From Lactifluus volemus (taxonomy: Eukaryota; Basidiomycota; Agaricomycetes; Russulales; Russulaceae), in assembly GCA_022376515.1 (NCBI GenBank), contig WTXI01000006.1, forward strand, positions 434,001 to 498,000: DNA of 64,000 nucleotides. The letters are read 5' to 3'. Each line of letters begins with the position of its first letter. The stretch's first letter is position 1. The notes beneath the pieces were generated by a model, which saw only the letters and a list, made by a program, of their open reading frames with translations, was not told the DNA's origin and did no database searches. The position numbers and the translations under genes are program-made. Shown piece after piece: positions 13,058 to 25,022 of this stretch.

Positions 13058-15123
13058 ATGACAACACAACTCACCCGGACTTGTGAGTTGTATATTCTTT
13101 TATCTTGTCAATTCTCGTTGATATGGAGTACACCAACTCGAAGCCGACTGGTTGCGGCGTTCTTTCTTGGCTGGGTGTTTTTATCCAGCTTACGCTATGT
13201 CTGGTTCTCGGCTTTCATCCGAGCGCTCAAGTCGAGTTGGAAAGGGACTTTCCGTCGCCTCAGAGTCAGGCGTGACGACTCTGTTCTTCCCATGGGTCGT
13301 CAGTGTGAAAAAGCTGCTGGTGGAACGTACCCGCACTCTTTTCATTTAGCAGATTCGTATCCACGTCAGCAACGGAACCCCCTTGTATTACTGCTCTGCT
13401 TGACATTCTTGTTGGGGAGCTTGTTCTCGTTTTTATCGCTGTTGACCTTCCGGCCTAAGGGTAGTGGTAATGTGTGTGGTAAGTGGAGTTTAACCTATTC
13501 AGCGGTGGTGGTTTAATCGTCTGTTTAGCCGTCGTAGTTGCCGCTCCAGCGTAGCTTCTCATGCCGCTCGAGTGTTTGGCCTCGTAATCCTGAGCCTTGA
13601 TTTGAGGCGTCGCAGGGTGAGACCTTGGGAATTGCACGTTTTTTGGTTCGTCCTTAGTCTTGGGACAGGTTCGCATTCATCATGAAAAGCTTCCCCTTAC
13701 TCCTCCTGACCTTCTTTCTGTTTCTCCTCAAAGTCCTGTGTGGAGTAAATGTTGGTCTCGGACGCGGTCAAGTAAAGTGAGCATTGAGTCTCTTCAAGTT
13801 TGAGGTGGGGATGGCGCTGACTCGGAAGCCTTGGCAGTATCCCTGCGATAATGCCCCACGTGGCGTCATGCGCCAGGAAAAGGTACATCTGCTCCTTTTG
13901 AATACACGTGCAAAGCTGAGCGGCCGAGAATAGGTTTCTTCCAACATCAGTGACATTATCCATTCTAAACATCCTTATGGAGCTATACACCATTACCCGC
14001 GCTCAGTCTCTGATGAAGCCTCCTCGAATAAAACTTGGTATTACGCAAGACGCAAGTATTGTGCAAGCTGGGAGCCTTTTACTCTTTGACATCCTCGTTG
14101 TCGTGCCGACAGTAATCCCTGCCAATCTAATGGCCGAGTTCATTCCCTATAGCATAGGAGCACTCAGTGTCCTTGGTCAGCCATCGGACATGCCAATTTC
14201 CTTGCGAGATCTAACATTTCTTTCTAGCTGCCTTCAATGACTCATTTGGTCCCATAAATTTCGTTCCGGCGTATGATCCCAATCCAGTTTCTCGCCGCCC
14301 GAGCCGTACTGCAGATGCACCTGAACGTCAAATCGACCCACCAGATCACGTTATTCGCTTTAGCAACCACCCATTTTCGGCTGCTAGTCTCGCAAACTTG
14401 GACATTGAAGCATTTGCTTCCCGATCACCTAGTCCTCACAGTCCTCAAGCCGTGCAAAGTTCATCGACTTTCCCGTTGAATCACGTTCGTGAAGAAGTAG
14501 TCACGGTTCCGATTGTCTCCCCACAACCCGTTAGGCTAGCTGTCCCAGCGATGATAGACCGTCACGCTTCACCTTCTGCAGTTCAGTTAGAATCTGGGGA
14601 CCCGAGTCACCGCAGACGGGGAAGAATTCTGTCCTACTCCAATCCTATCTGGGGAACGCTCGGCACCTCTGGACAAGACATCCCGGTTGTACCCGATATT
14701 CACCAATTATCAGTTGAAATCATCAGATCTCCAACCTCCTCGGTTGAACAGGATGAGGATGTCGAGAGTTCAGGACCTGCGAGCTATGATTCAGCTGTAC
14801 TTGGTTCTGACATCATTCGTGGTACAGGTTCACGCTACGATAGAGATCCCATGAGGGTTCGCGGTCCCCGGCCTGCCTCTAAGATACTATCTAGCTCGTC
14901 GATACCTACCTTTTCACAGCAGTGGACCGCTGGTCAGTCATGGGCATCAATGCTATCAGCGTATTCTCGAGCGGGTGAAGAGAGGACATCAAGATTGACG
15001 CCGCCAGAAGAGAGTATCCGATCCAAGCGCTCGACATCATTGCGAAGCTCGAAGTCGAGACGACGATCCAGGTCAAGACGAAGTTCCGGGTCTGGAAGGA
15101 GCTCAACCTCAATACGTTCGTGA
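13058..15123 (+). CDS. Multi-pass membrane protein of unknown function with SR-rich tail
   Basis: A multi-exon gene I cannot name. A plausible start is ATG 13058 (MTTQLTRT), then a Ser-rich stretch, a hydrophobic helix NPLVLLLCLTFLLGSLFSF near 13378-13434, a helix VFGLVILSLDL near 13570, another (FIMKSFPLLLLTFFLFLLK, about 13674-13731), then TLSILNILMELYTITRAQS and ILVVVPTVIPANLMAEFIPYS (about 13951-14155). An intron near 14167-14226 links these to a long hydrophilic tail starting AAFNDSFGPINFVPAYDP and ending in a Ser/Arg-rich segment before TGA at 15121-15123. Five or more helices and a long cytosolic tail suggest a receptor- or sensor-like membrane protein. Internal exon borders between 13100 and 13950 are not secure. 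Confidence 0.48.
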
Positions 15124-15554
15124 AGGCCACCGTGGCCGAAAGGGCTCGGAATACCTCCAGGTCGATCCGCGTGTCTGTGACTTCTAGCAGACATTCGAGG
15201 GGCTTCCCTGTGTCACCTCGACGGGGTACGGTGGGCCAAGTACGCGGGCCGCGCCCGCCACCAACCTCACCACGGATGCGACACGAAGGGTCATAGGGGC
15301 CGGGCTAGGGGCGGGTGTCACCACACGCAAGCTGCTTCCCCGGCGAATGCTGCGCGCTGTATGGTTCTCAGAACTGTACCTTATGACACACTTTGTTTTG
15401 TCACGAACTGAGTGAGGTCGTACGGTTATGGGCATTGACCGATACTGGTACTGTAGTAGTAAAAGCACTGGTACTGCGCAATTTCCGAGTCGATCATCGC
15501 CTCGTGATTGTTTACGTCTGTTGTATGCACCAATCGACCTTGCTCTGATCCATC
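15124..15554. other. Intergenic, verprolin promoter
   Basis: About 430 bp with a GC-rich patch at 15245-15350. No reading frame shows protein features. It is expected to hold the 3' UTR of the membrane-protein gene and the promoter of the verprolin gene. Confidence 0.4.
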
Positions 15555-16933
15555 ATGGCCTCCAGCGAACTTTTGAAGCAAATTCAAGCCGGAAAGAAGC
15601 TCAAGAAAGCAGAAACAAATGATCGTAGTGCGCCTTTAGTTGATGCTCCCAAAGGTGGGGGTGGTGTAGCAGGTGGAGGAACAAGACAGAACGGCACGGC
15701 GTATGCACCAGTTGCCGCAGGACCCCCGCAATTAGGAGGTCTATTCGCAGGTGGCATGCCCAAGCTCAAACCAGTAGGAAGTTCTGGTTCGTCTCTCATC
15801 TATGACCCAATATTTTTGCGATAAACAAATCGACGTGTAGCATCGGCCAAACCGCCATCGCTGGCTAAGCCGCCTTCCGTTCCCGGGAGAGGCGCAGCAC
15901 CGAAACCACCAGCGCCAGCAGTTGCGTCTCCTTCGCCACCGCCGGCTCCTCCAGGAAGACCACCGCCACCACGACCCAAGGTAGCTACACCACCGCCGCA
16001 GGCAGATACACCACCACCGCAGCTAGCTACACGACAACCGCCAAGTGCTCCAAGTATCCCCGCTCGTGCACCGCCGCCTCGTCCATCCAGCGCAGCACCA
16101 GCTATTCCATCAGCCCCATCACCACCGGGATACGCTTCGGCGACCCCTGCTCGGCGGCCTGGGCCTCCTCCTGCAAGGCCAAGTCCTCAATCACGTCCTG
16201 CCCCTGCAATACCCCTGCGAAGGCAATCGCCTCCTTCACCATCGCCATCCACACCGGCACTATCAGCGTCAGCGCCAACACTGCCTGCTCGCAGCGTTCC
16301 GCCCCCTCCTGCTTTGCCTACGCGGAAAGGAGCAGCAGGACCGATTGCATCTGGTAGGACGCCCCCGCCCCCGCCTCCAGCAAGGCCCATTTCATCCGCG
16401 CCTTCTCGCATAGCGCCTGTTCCTCCCCCACGGAGACCATCGGGAGGTGACGATACTCTTTCTAGCCCTTCTATATCACGAGCGCCGCCTGCCCTGCCGT
16501 CTCGACCTAGGGCCGCCTCTGCAAGCGATTCACCACCGATTCAAATAGGCACCTCTCCTGCGCGACGAAGTGTAGCTCCACCTCCGCCACCAGCACCAGC
16601 ACCAGCACCTCTAAGGACACGCCTTGCATCCCATGCGGGATCGTTCCCTGTGCCGCCCCCTCCTTCTGTGAAACGCCCGATTTCTACTTTTAGTTCAATC
16701 ACGAACGGGAATACCCGCCCACCTACGCAAACTCGAAAAAGTAATGTATTTTATTTTTAAATTGCAATCGATTTCGTCTCAACGCTAATACGATAGTTCC
16801 TACACCACCACCAAATGTTGGGTCGTACATTTTCCCTACGGACTTTCCTCAACCTCGAACTTTTGACCGGAGTAAGAAGCAATATGGAGAGGGACGGACG
16901 CGAGGGAGTAATTTTGATTTGGGACAGTTGTAG
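15555..16933 (+). CDS. VRP1: Verprolin/WIP-like WH2 protein
   Basis: Three exons, 15555-15786, 15841-16740 and 16797-16933, give 422 residues in frame. The N-terminus carries a WH2 actin-binding motif (ELLKQIQAGKKLKKAETND). Most of the rest is Pro-rich with repeated PPPPP and APxPP blocks, suitable for binding profilin and SH3 domains. The C-terminus PTDFPQPRTFDRSKKQYG resembles the WASP-binding tail of WIP/verprolin. Vrp1 supports Arp2/3-driven actin patch assembly and endocytosis together with Las17/WASP. The gene ends 125 bp before the PDI start. Compositional bias limits fine domain assignment, but the order WH2, proline-rich region, WASP-binding tail is diagnostic. Confidence 0.85.
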
Positions 16934-17058
16934 TAGCGGTAGAATGACGTATCCTTTTGATGTCCTCGGAATGCCACGTCACTGTTTGACTAACCATTCA
17001 CGGGTAAATAAGCTCATCCAATTTCACCTTTGTCCTTTTCATCCTCTCTTCGACCAGG

Positions 17059-18845
17059 ATGCGTATTCCAACATTCCTTTCTCTCCTACTCGCCGTGCTC
17101 GTCGTTGCTGATGAGCCATCTGACGTCATTGACTTGACTCCTGCCAACTTCAAGTCGGTCGTTGACTCGGAAAACCTCATCCTCGTCGAATTTTTCGCGC
17201 CATGGTGGGCCCGTCTTGCATCATGTCGTTTTAGAATCAATTTCTCATACTTTCTTGTCTCTGCTGAAGGTGCGGGCACTGCAAGGCGCTTGCCCCTCAC
17301 TACGAGGAGGCGGCCACTACGCTCAAAGAAAAAGGCATCAAGCTTGCCAAGGTGAACTGCGTCGATGAGCCCGACATGTGCCAATCACACGGCGTTCAAG
17401 GATACCCGTGAGCTTTTCCCTCGACAGTAATCTAATTTATGATACGACTCCGCCCTTAGTACGTTGAAGATTTTCCGTCAAGGTGACCCACCGACTATAC
17501 TGGACCGCGCAAGGCAGACGGGATAATCAGTTACATGACCAAGTACGTTGGCTCGGTACTTCCCCTCGAGTTTTCTTCTTGTTCATTCTTTCTCTTCCAC
17601 AGACAATCGCTCCCCGCTGTCTCCGAAGTTACTGCCGCCAACATTGAGGAATTCAAAAAGGCCGACAGGATTGTCGCCATTGCATACCTCTCCTCCCTCT
17701 CTGATGCCCCAGCCGCCGAGTTCCAAGCCACTGCCGAAAAGCACCGTGATAATTACCTCTTTGGACAAAGTACTGATCTTTCCGTGATTGAGGCGGCTGG
17801 CGTGTCTCCCCCTGCAATTGTTCTCTATCGCTCTTACGACGAACCGGTTTCGGTATACCCCTATCCCGCCGCCTCTGCAACAGTTGAGGAGATTGAGGAT
17901 TGGATCAAGGGGCTTTCTATTCCCATCATCGACGAGGTGACCGCGGAGAATTATATGGTCTACGCTCAATCGGGAAAGCCGCTCGCTTATCTCTTCATTG
18001 ACCCCACTTCCGAGACAAAGGGTGAATACATCGAACGAGTGCGGAATGTTGCCCTCGAGCACAAAGATAAAATCAACTTTGTTTGGATCGATGCGATCAA
18101 GTTCGGTGATCACGCCAAGGCACTTAATCTTCCTGAAAGCGTCTGGCCGAGCTTCGTCATCCAGGATTTGGAGAAACAACTCAAGTACCCTATCGAGCAG
18201 AACACCGAGATTACTACCGTTGTTGTCAAGGACTGGGTTGATTCATTCAACTCGGGTACACTCCAACCTATCCTGAAGAGCCAACCTATTCCAGAGACTC
18301 AAGATGAACTCGTTTACAACCTCGTTGGGAAAGAATTTGATCAAGTTGTCTTCCAGGATGACAAGGACGTCTTTGTTGAGTTTTATGCGTCTTGGTAAAT
18401 TCACTGCTTGCGTTCTTTTCTAAATGTTCTAACGCCTATTGAAGGTGTGGTCACTGCAAGCGCCTAAAGCCCATCTGGGATTCTCTTGCAGAGCACTACG
18501 TAGCCGTGAAAGATCGCCTTATCATGTATTATTCTGTCTCTTTCTTCTCTCTTTTATTCCGTCACTGATCACATCCACAGCGCTAAGATGGAAGCACCCG
18601 AAAACGATCTTCCAGCGTCCGTGCCCTTCCGTGTCGCTGGCTTCCCGACCTTGAAGTTTAAACCAGCTGGCTCGAAAGAATGGGTCGACTACGATGGAGA
18701 TCGCTCTCTGGAGAGTCTTATTGCATTCGTTGATGAGCATGCGAAAAATTCACTCGAGGCACCTACAAAGAACGAATCGGCTCCTTCTCAAGCTGAATCC
18801 CAGCCACAGGTCGAGTTCCACGACCCGACTCATGATGAACTGTGA
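17059..18845 (+). CDS. PDI1: Protein disulfide isomerase, ER-retained
   Basis: Six exons: 17059-17204, 17270-17407, 17460-17542, 17603-18394, 18445-18525 and 18581-18845, about 501 residues. A signal peptide ([17 protein letters not shown]) is followed by an a domain with [14 protein letters not shown], b and b' domains, and an a' domain with [16 protein letters not shown]. The chain ends in HDEL, the ER-retrieval signal. PDI forms and rearranges disulfides of secretory proteins. Both CGHC active sites are split by an intron after the Trp codon's second base, a conserved feature between the two domains. In exon 3 the frame slips at CC 17491-17492 (between FRQGDPP and [10 protein letters not shown]); one added base makes all phases close. 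Confidence 0.93.
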
Positions 18846-19158
18846 GAGTCCAGCGGTACATTATTATGTATTACGTCATGTTATACACATGCCAGACTTC
18901 TTGATAACTCGCGTACGTTGTCCGTTCAACACTGAACTTCAGGGCTGGGGGATTAGAAATTTCATTTGTTACACAATCACGCTGCGGGCTTCAATGGTTA
19001 AATGTAATGTTCACGGAGAGAGGCTCTGGTTCGCGTGCAAGTGAGAATATCACCCGTTCCACGCTGAGTCCACGTGTCCAATTGTGCCATAAGCGATCAC
19101 TTCCAATGATGTACAACACTGATCGATCTGCTGCATAATAAAGAAACAAACGGACTAC
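18846..19158. other. Intergenic, convergent 3' ends
   Basis: About 310 bp between the PDI stop and the TCTP stop. It holds the two 3' UTRs; nothing else is recognisable. Confidence 0.4.
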
Positions 19159-19934
19159 TCAAAGTTTTACTACCTTGAGACCATCTTTCCAGAAAGTGAA
19201 ATAGGCTGCAGGAAAGCAGTCACTTGGAGCTGGACAAATTGATTGAGTGTTTACACTTACGCGTGATACCATCCTCGCGATAGTTTAGCAGTGCCACCAT
19301 ACCATCGGTGCTCATACTCTCGCCAGTATACTGTAACTGGCATTTGAACGCATCGGAAGAACTAGGCTGAGAGTTACCTACAAATTCGTAGTCTTTGAAG
19401 TTGGCTACAATCTTTTTCGCATAGTTTTGAGCATCCTTCTCAAAGTCAGAGACACGCTCCTGAGGGAGCTTTGCCTTGACGGCTTTCATATAACCCTGTA
19501 ACAGCGATACAAGATCAGACATATGGACTAGGAATGGGGTACGATAATGACCTTGAGGTAAGTAAGATACGATTTTTTGTCAAACGACGTTGGCTGCAGG
19601 CGGAAAGAATGAACAACGTTGTTGACCGTTTTATCGTCGTCTTCTAGGCCCTCGTCCTGCTCCTCGGCGGAAGGATTGGCACCTATTGAGGAAGATATCA
19701 AATGGCCGAGATAGTGACAGGAAATAAGACAAACAAACCGATATCGATGTTACCGCCCTTTAGCGTGATCGTCTGGCAGTTTACTTCGTAGACGATACCA
19801 TCTACCTCTTTGCTTTAGGAGGACGAAGGGAATCATCAACAAAGAGGGCGGGAGGGGGGGAAGAGGTGGACAAACACGGGGAATGCGTCGGAGAACATTT
19901 CGTCTTCACAAAGGATATCCTGATACAAGATCAT
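19159..19934 (-). CDS. TMA19: Translationally controlled tumour protein homolog (TCTP)
   Basis: Five exons: 19876-19934, 19739-19812, 19552-19682, 19261-19495 and 19159-19205, total 181 residues. Family features: MILYQDILCEDEMFSDAFP at the start, VKEVDGIVYEVNCQTITLKG, a flexible acidic loop (GLEDDDKTV), the helical hairpin GYMKAVKAKLPQERVSDF, and the end YREDGITPYFTFWKDGLK. TCTP is an abundant cytosolic protein that associates with ribosomes and elongation factor eEF1A guanine exchange and moves to mitochondria under stress in yeast (Tma19). The first intron uses a GTTTGT donor; other GT choices in that exon break the phase. Its start codon lies 125 bp from that of UTP15 on the other strand. 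Confidence 0.93.
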
Positions 19935-20059
19935 ATTGGTCGATGAAGGGAGTGAGCACTTGGCGTATTTCGTTAGTAGATCGATAAAAAAATTAGTTAC
20001 ACGTGACGCGAAACTGACTTATGGCCGATTTGTCGCGCGCTTGATGACAGAGAGAGAGA
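19935..20059. promoter_or_regulatory. Bidirectional promoter, TCTP and UTP15
   Basis: Only 125 bp separate the divergent start codons. The sequence contains CGCGC and GA-rich stretches (GAGAGAGAGAA just before the UTP15 ATG). It probably carries both 5' leaders and both core promoters. Confidence 0.45.
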
Positions 20060-21854
20060 ATGGATTTCCAGCCTCTCGTCCTTCGTAAACATCCAAAACC
20101 TGCTCCAGAAAAACATAGCATACAATCCCGCTATTGGAGGTCTTTCAAAAGCCCCGTATTTGTCAAAGAATACGCTCCCGTTACCTCGGTTCACTTCACC
20201 CAAGCCAAGCCACACAAATATGCGGTCACTGCTGCCACAAGAGTGCATATTTACGCCCCGAGGACACAAAAAATTACAAAGACCATTGCAAGGTTCAAAG
20301 ATGTTGCCAGAAGCGGCTTTATACGAGACGATGGAAAGTTACTCGTCGCCGGTGACGACAGTGGTTTAATACAGGTATCTCATCCGTCCTCGGTCTGGGT
20401 TTACTCGTCTCAAATTTGACCCAAGATCTTTGATGTCAATTCGCGTGCGATTCTTCGCACCCTCGATGCACATAAGCAGCCCGTGCACGTCACCAAGTTC
20501 TCGACGCTGGATCATACACGGGTGCTTTCCTGCTCTGATGACACAACAGTACGCTTGTGGGATGTGCCCTCACAGTCAACTATCACCACTTTCACCTCTC
20601 ACACCGACTATGTGCGCTCTGGCCAAGTCTCCACCACCGATCCACACCTCATCCTCACCGGCTCATACGATGGTACTGTCCGCATTTTTGACACTCGTAC
20701 GGGCGAATGTGAACTTCTTATGGGTTCGGCCCCGGGGAGATCCAGCACCGGCTCGGTGCCTGTCGAGCAAGTGCTCATGTATCCATCCGGGACGGTTGCC
20801 TTGTCTTCTGCAGCATCCATTCTTCGTGTATGGGACATCGTTGCCGGTGGCCGGTGCCTTCGTGCCGTGTCGAATCACCAGAAGACAGTCACGTCTCTCG
20901 CTTTCAACTCCAATTCCTCGAAACTATTGACTGGGGGACTTGACAATATGGTCAAAGTGTATGACATCAGCAATTACAACGTCGTGCACACTATGCGTTA
21001 CTCTGCTCCTGTAATATGTCTCGCTCTATCGGTTCGTCATTCACCTTTGGCTCACAGCACGTGGTTGACCAATTGAGAAAGCCCGATGATACACACATTG
21101 CTGTCGGCATGTCTGACGGGACACTTTCTGTACGTCGACGCCAGCCAAAAGCATCGGAAATGGAGGCGGCCAACGGGCCTCTCTCTGCAGCCTCCCTCCG
21201 AGCAGTAACTCTCGATTCTTTCTTGGGAGGCGTTCTCCCTAACATCGGGCAACCTCGTGTCCGGGATCGCACCAAGAAGAAACCGGTTGGCGACGTAGAC
21301 GAGTTCAAAGTCGAGAGCAAGCGGAGGCGAAGATTAAAGGAGTACGATCGGTTCTTGAAAGGGTTCAAGTACTCTGCTGCGCTGGATTCTGCTCTACGGA
21401 GGTGAGCACCACCTTTCATTGTTCATTGCAGAACCTGGTTTGACCACTCAGGATTCCAGCAGGTCCCCCCTGCGACTACATTCGCGCTTATACAAGAACT
21501 AGTTTATCGCGATGGCCTCCGAATAGCTCTCGCCGGTCGCGATGACGTCCTTCTCGAGCCTATTTTGCGGTGCTTCTTAAATACGTCACTGATCCTCGCT
21601 TCGGCAACATGACGTGTGATGTTGCGGGTGTCATCATTGGTATGTCACCTCTCACGACCTCGATTACAACCGTGACGCTATAAAGCTCTCTCACAGACAT
21701 GTACGCCCCTGTTCTCGGCCAGTCCCCTACCATCGATTCCCTCTTCCTGCGCCTGCGGAAAAAGCTTGAAGTTGAAATACAGCTTCAAAATGACCTTGTC
21801 AAGGTCAAAGGAGCACTCGACATGCTATTTGCGTTCGCGTCGCTCTCCGTGTGA
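20060..21854 (+). CDS. UTP15: UTP15, U3 snoRNP WD40 protein
   Basis: Five exons: 20060-20374, 20426-21031, 21082-21401, 21463-21639 and 21697-21854, about 525 residues. WD40 blades show the expected pattern, for example VLSCSDDTTVRLWDV, LILTGSYDGTVRIFDTRTG and LLTGGLDNMVKVYDI, preceded by the Utp15 N-terminus (SRYWRSFKSPVFVKEYAPV). The C-terminal UTP15 domain follows (ALIQELVYRDGLRIAL, DMYAPVLGQSPTIDSLFL). Utp15 is part of the t-UTP/UtpA subcomplex of the nucleolar small-subunit processome, needed for rDNA transcription and 18S rRNA maturation. Exon 4 holds two frame slips, at the C6 run 21465-21470 and at AAA 21579-21581; two added bases close the phase exactly. Confidence 0.92.
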
Positions 21855-21909
21855 TGCCTGGCAGACGTTTCGGATAAAAAGTACGTCCATGTGTAGCCAC
21901 CATATAATG

Positions 21910-24229
21910 TCAGCAGCTTTCCAAGAAAGCTATTAAATGCTGTAAGATCTCGCGCTGAGAGATGCCATCAGCTTGATTCAATTCTCCCTCGTCGATGTTG
22001 TCGCGAAAAATACGGAGTGTCGCGATAACGTCCAAAAGGACCTATCGCGTCGGTTAAGCATCTGCAACCCGTGCGCGCGGATCTGCATAATACAATCAGA
22101 CCACGTAGACTCGTAACTGGATAGCACCTACCCCGTCATCTTCCATGACAATCCATGCCAAGATGTAATCCACGGTTTGCAATGTGTAGAGCCCACCGTC
22201 CAGCCGTCGCAAGTACCATGCGTCTTCTTCCTCGCTCCCTATTTCTCCACCAGCCTCGAGCTGTGCCTTTTTTTCCCCGTCGATTTCCTGGTTCACGGCA
22301 GTGAGCCTCGCCTGTGCAGAGGTACGGATGTCCAGTAACTTGTCTGTCTTTTCGTAATTACTCTCGACAAACTTCGCAAGAAGGCGGATACGGGATGGGG
22401 AGTCGGAAGGAAGATTCGTGAAGAGTGATGATAGAATGCCAAGGGTGTGTGTTGTGTCTTCTGGAGGAGGATTTTGAGTGGCACTTTTTTGCTTTTTGAG
22501 AGGCTGCGCTACTTTCTCAGAACGGCAACTGAGCTTAAATTCGACGACAGACCTTTCCCATGAAAGCGCTGAACAAGTATTTGAGGCCTGAGGCTTCTAC
22601 GAATACCTTGCATACCTCTGCCCCTGTTTGTCCGGACATTGCATGGTCCAGTGTTTTGACCGCACGTGAGCGCGCTTGCATCTTGTCTCTAATGCAAAAC
22701 AATCAAGGTATATGCAGAGGAAAATGAAAGTAAAACATACTTCATGATCAGGACCATGAGGTCGACACCCTCACTCTTCAAAAAAAGGTCCTTGATTTCT
22801 GCCTCGGCAAGAGCGGAACATAGTGTATCAAATACGTTCTCCATAAACTCGGCCTCGTCAGGATCAGCAGGGTCTCGTCGACGAAATTGCTATGGAGATG
22901 TGAGACTTTTAAAGCAACTCTGGGGCTGTCACATACCGAAGTAACTTTCAAGAGTGACTCCACACCATCTTTCCTTCCTAGCTCGAGGCGATTGGGTTGA
23001 CTCCCTTGCAATAGAATGGATAGTAACTCTGCTGCGTAGCCGCGGTTCTCGTCGTGTGTTTTAGACTGGACGCGATTTAACAACCAGGGCAGAAGCTTGG
23101 TCTTGAGGACTAAACGCTCAGCTAGTGGTGGCTTGGAACCGATAAAGTTTTCAAAGATGCCCAAAACGTGATAAATCCCTTGGCGGTCTGCCTCCTCCGC
23201 CTCATTAAACCGTGTCGTATTGTCGACAAGTAACTCCAAAACAGAATGGTCCAGCTTGAGGGATGTAAGCACAGTATCAAACGATGAAGGAGCAAACGCA
23301 CCAAAGCATCAATTAAACTCTTCAACGCAGCCTCCCTTTGCTCCGGATCCTCGTCGTCCTCATCTTCGGCCTCCTCACCAACGTCCTCGTCGGTAAGTTC
23401 GTGGACTAGCTCGATGATGTCCAGAGCAATGTCCGCATTTTCATGGCTAAGGAGTCCAACCAAAGCTTCAAGCTGGCCAGAACCGACGAGAAGTGGATAA
23501 GCTACTTTGGGAACCTGCGCAAGGGGAAGTAGAGCTTTGATAGCAGCATCAAGGTCCGCTTCCGAGTTGATGAACCTGAGGGCAGCTCCAATGAGAATCA
23601 GTAAACAAAAGACAAGCACCACTCACTTCGTCGGATCGTCAGGATACTTCGACCGTTGCGCCTGATTCTTATTGGCGGCTCTCTCCAACCGTAGCAATAA
23701 TTTTTTAATTCCAGAAGGGGAGAGGGTTTCAGACTGGTGGATCAACAAAGGTCAATGGTGAGTACTGGTGAGTAAAGAACACTACATTGAGCACAGCCAC
23801 GCACATCATCCGGAACTTGTTCAGCCCCTGCACTGTCAAAGATATTCAATATTTCTTTCTGCTCATTGGTGAGGCCGCCGCCGAAAAATCGTCCTTCGTC
23901 ATCCTCTTCGGCGAAATAATCTGCGTCATTTCCTGGCGCAAAGTTCCCTTCTTCATCACCTTCTTCTTCTTCAGTGTCAGCATCGTGCACCGTCGCAACT
24001 CGCTTGGGATGAGTAGTGGAAGGTGACTGCGATGCAGAGGACAAGTTATTGGATGCGCCCTCCGAGTCCAATCTCATCTTCTTCAGCATTTCGGGTGAAG
24101 GTGCATCTGGCATGCGGCGTTTGTTCCCCCCCGTCGGGATTTTCGGTACCTAAAGTAGCTCCACTAAACACATAGGAAAAGCGGGTTCCGAGGCGCATAC
24201 TGTACCTTGAAGAGTTTGTCAATATCCAT
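21910..24229 (-). CDS. CTNNBL1: CTNNBL1, beta-catenin-like 1 splicing factor
   Basis: Nine exons: 24206-24229, 23805-24149, 23627-23733, 23302-23575, 22937-23254, 22741-22889, 22553-22688, 22132-22503 and 21910-22082, about 632 residues. The N-terminus is short, with a basic KIPTGGNKRRMP patch, then an acidic disordered region. ARM/HEAT-type helices follow: LVGSGQLEALVGLLSHENAD, ALDIIELVHELTDEDV, NEAEEADRQGIYHVLGIFEN, RGYAAELLSILLQG and VDLMVLIMK. CTNNBL1 is a nuclear ARM protein bound to the Prp19/CDC5L spliceosome complex. In the last exon one base is missing at AAAA 22034-22037 (between RRDRSF and DVIATLRIFRDN); adding it closes the frame. Its stop lies only 55 bp from the UTP15 stop. Confidence 0.88.
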
Positions 24230-25022
24230 GGTACATAAGTGGGCAAAGGCTAGTCGCGGTTTCTTGGCGCGTTCGCACGTGAGCAGTTGTGGGCACACAG
24301 GCGTCAATTATGTCTCAGCCACCACTTTTCGTTAAAAAGACATGTTGTGCAGCGATCCGTTCTCTGTATATTTCACCAATCTTGAGATAGAAAATGTCCC
24401 AAACATCGTCGTAGCAAGCGCAGATCCGCACTTTCAAGAGCTCATATGATGTCTACTCAATGCACCACCAGATACAGACTGTAATTTAGTAGGTAAGATC
24501 ATTCCAGAGTCCCTTTTCCGCGCTTCCTTTTCGTGATGCTCACCTACAATTCCCTTACATATACGAAAGACCAGATCCCAAAGTCGCCAGAAGACTTAAC
24601 AAACCTGTTCGGCACCACAATCGTTCGACGCGTTCTCGGATCCAATTAATACGTACTCCTTGTGGCTCTATCGTGATGTTGTCAGGTGGAAGATCGGGAA
24701 CGACAACGTTCCCGTCTTGACGCAGATTAGTCGGTCACACGACAGATCCTTCCGCAAGTCGAATCGCCTTTGCCGGTCACCACATTGGGTGATGACCAAT
24801 GAGGTGCACGTCGTGTCGTTATAGACGTCTACATGTTATGATTCATACCACGGAGGCCCTGCATGACCAAGCGAAGCTCAACCGACATTTAGTTAAAATT
24901 AAGAAGACCAGGCGTCGGGCATTGGATTAGTACAGGAAAATTAATTGTTTGAATTAGACGACATGAACCAGAGAAAAGTAATACATCTAGTGTCTAAATA
25001 GACGTCACTTGGACAAGACCAA
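24230..25022. other. Intergenic with an unexplained minus-strand open frame
   Basis: About 790 bp between the CTNNBL1 start and the RRM-protein stop. On the minus strand 24555-24734 stays open for 60 codons without an ATG and reads protein-like (DGNVVVPDLPPDNITIEPQG). It may be an exon of a small unrecognised gene, a relic, or chance. On the plus strand a 26-codon ATG frame starts near 24311. Neither is recognisable. Confidence 0.25.
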
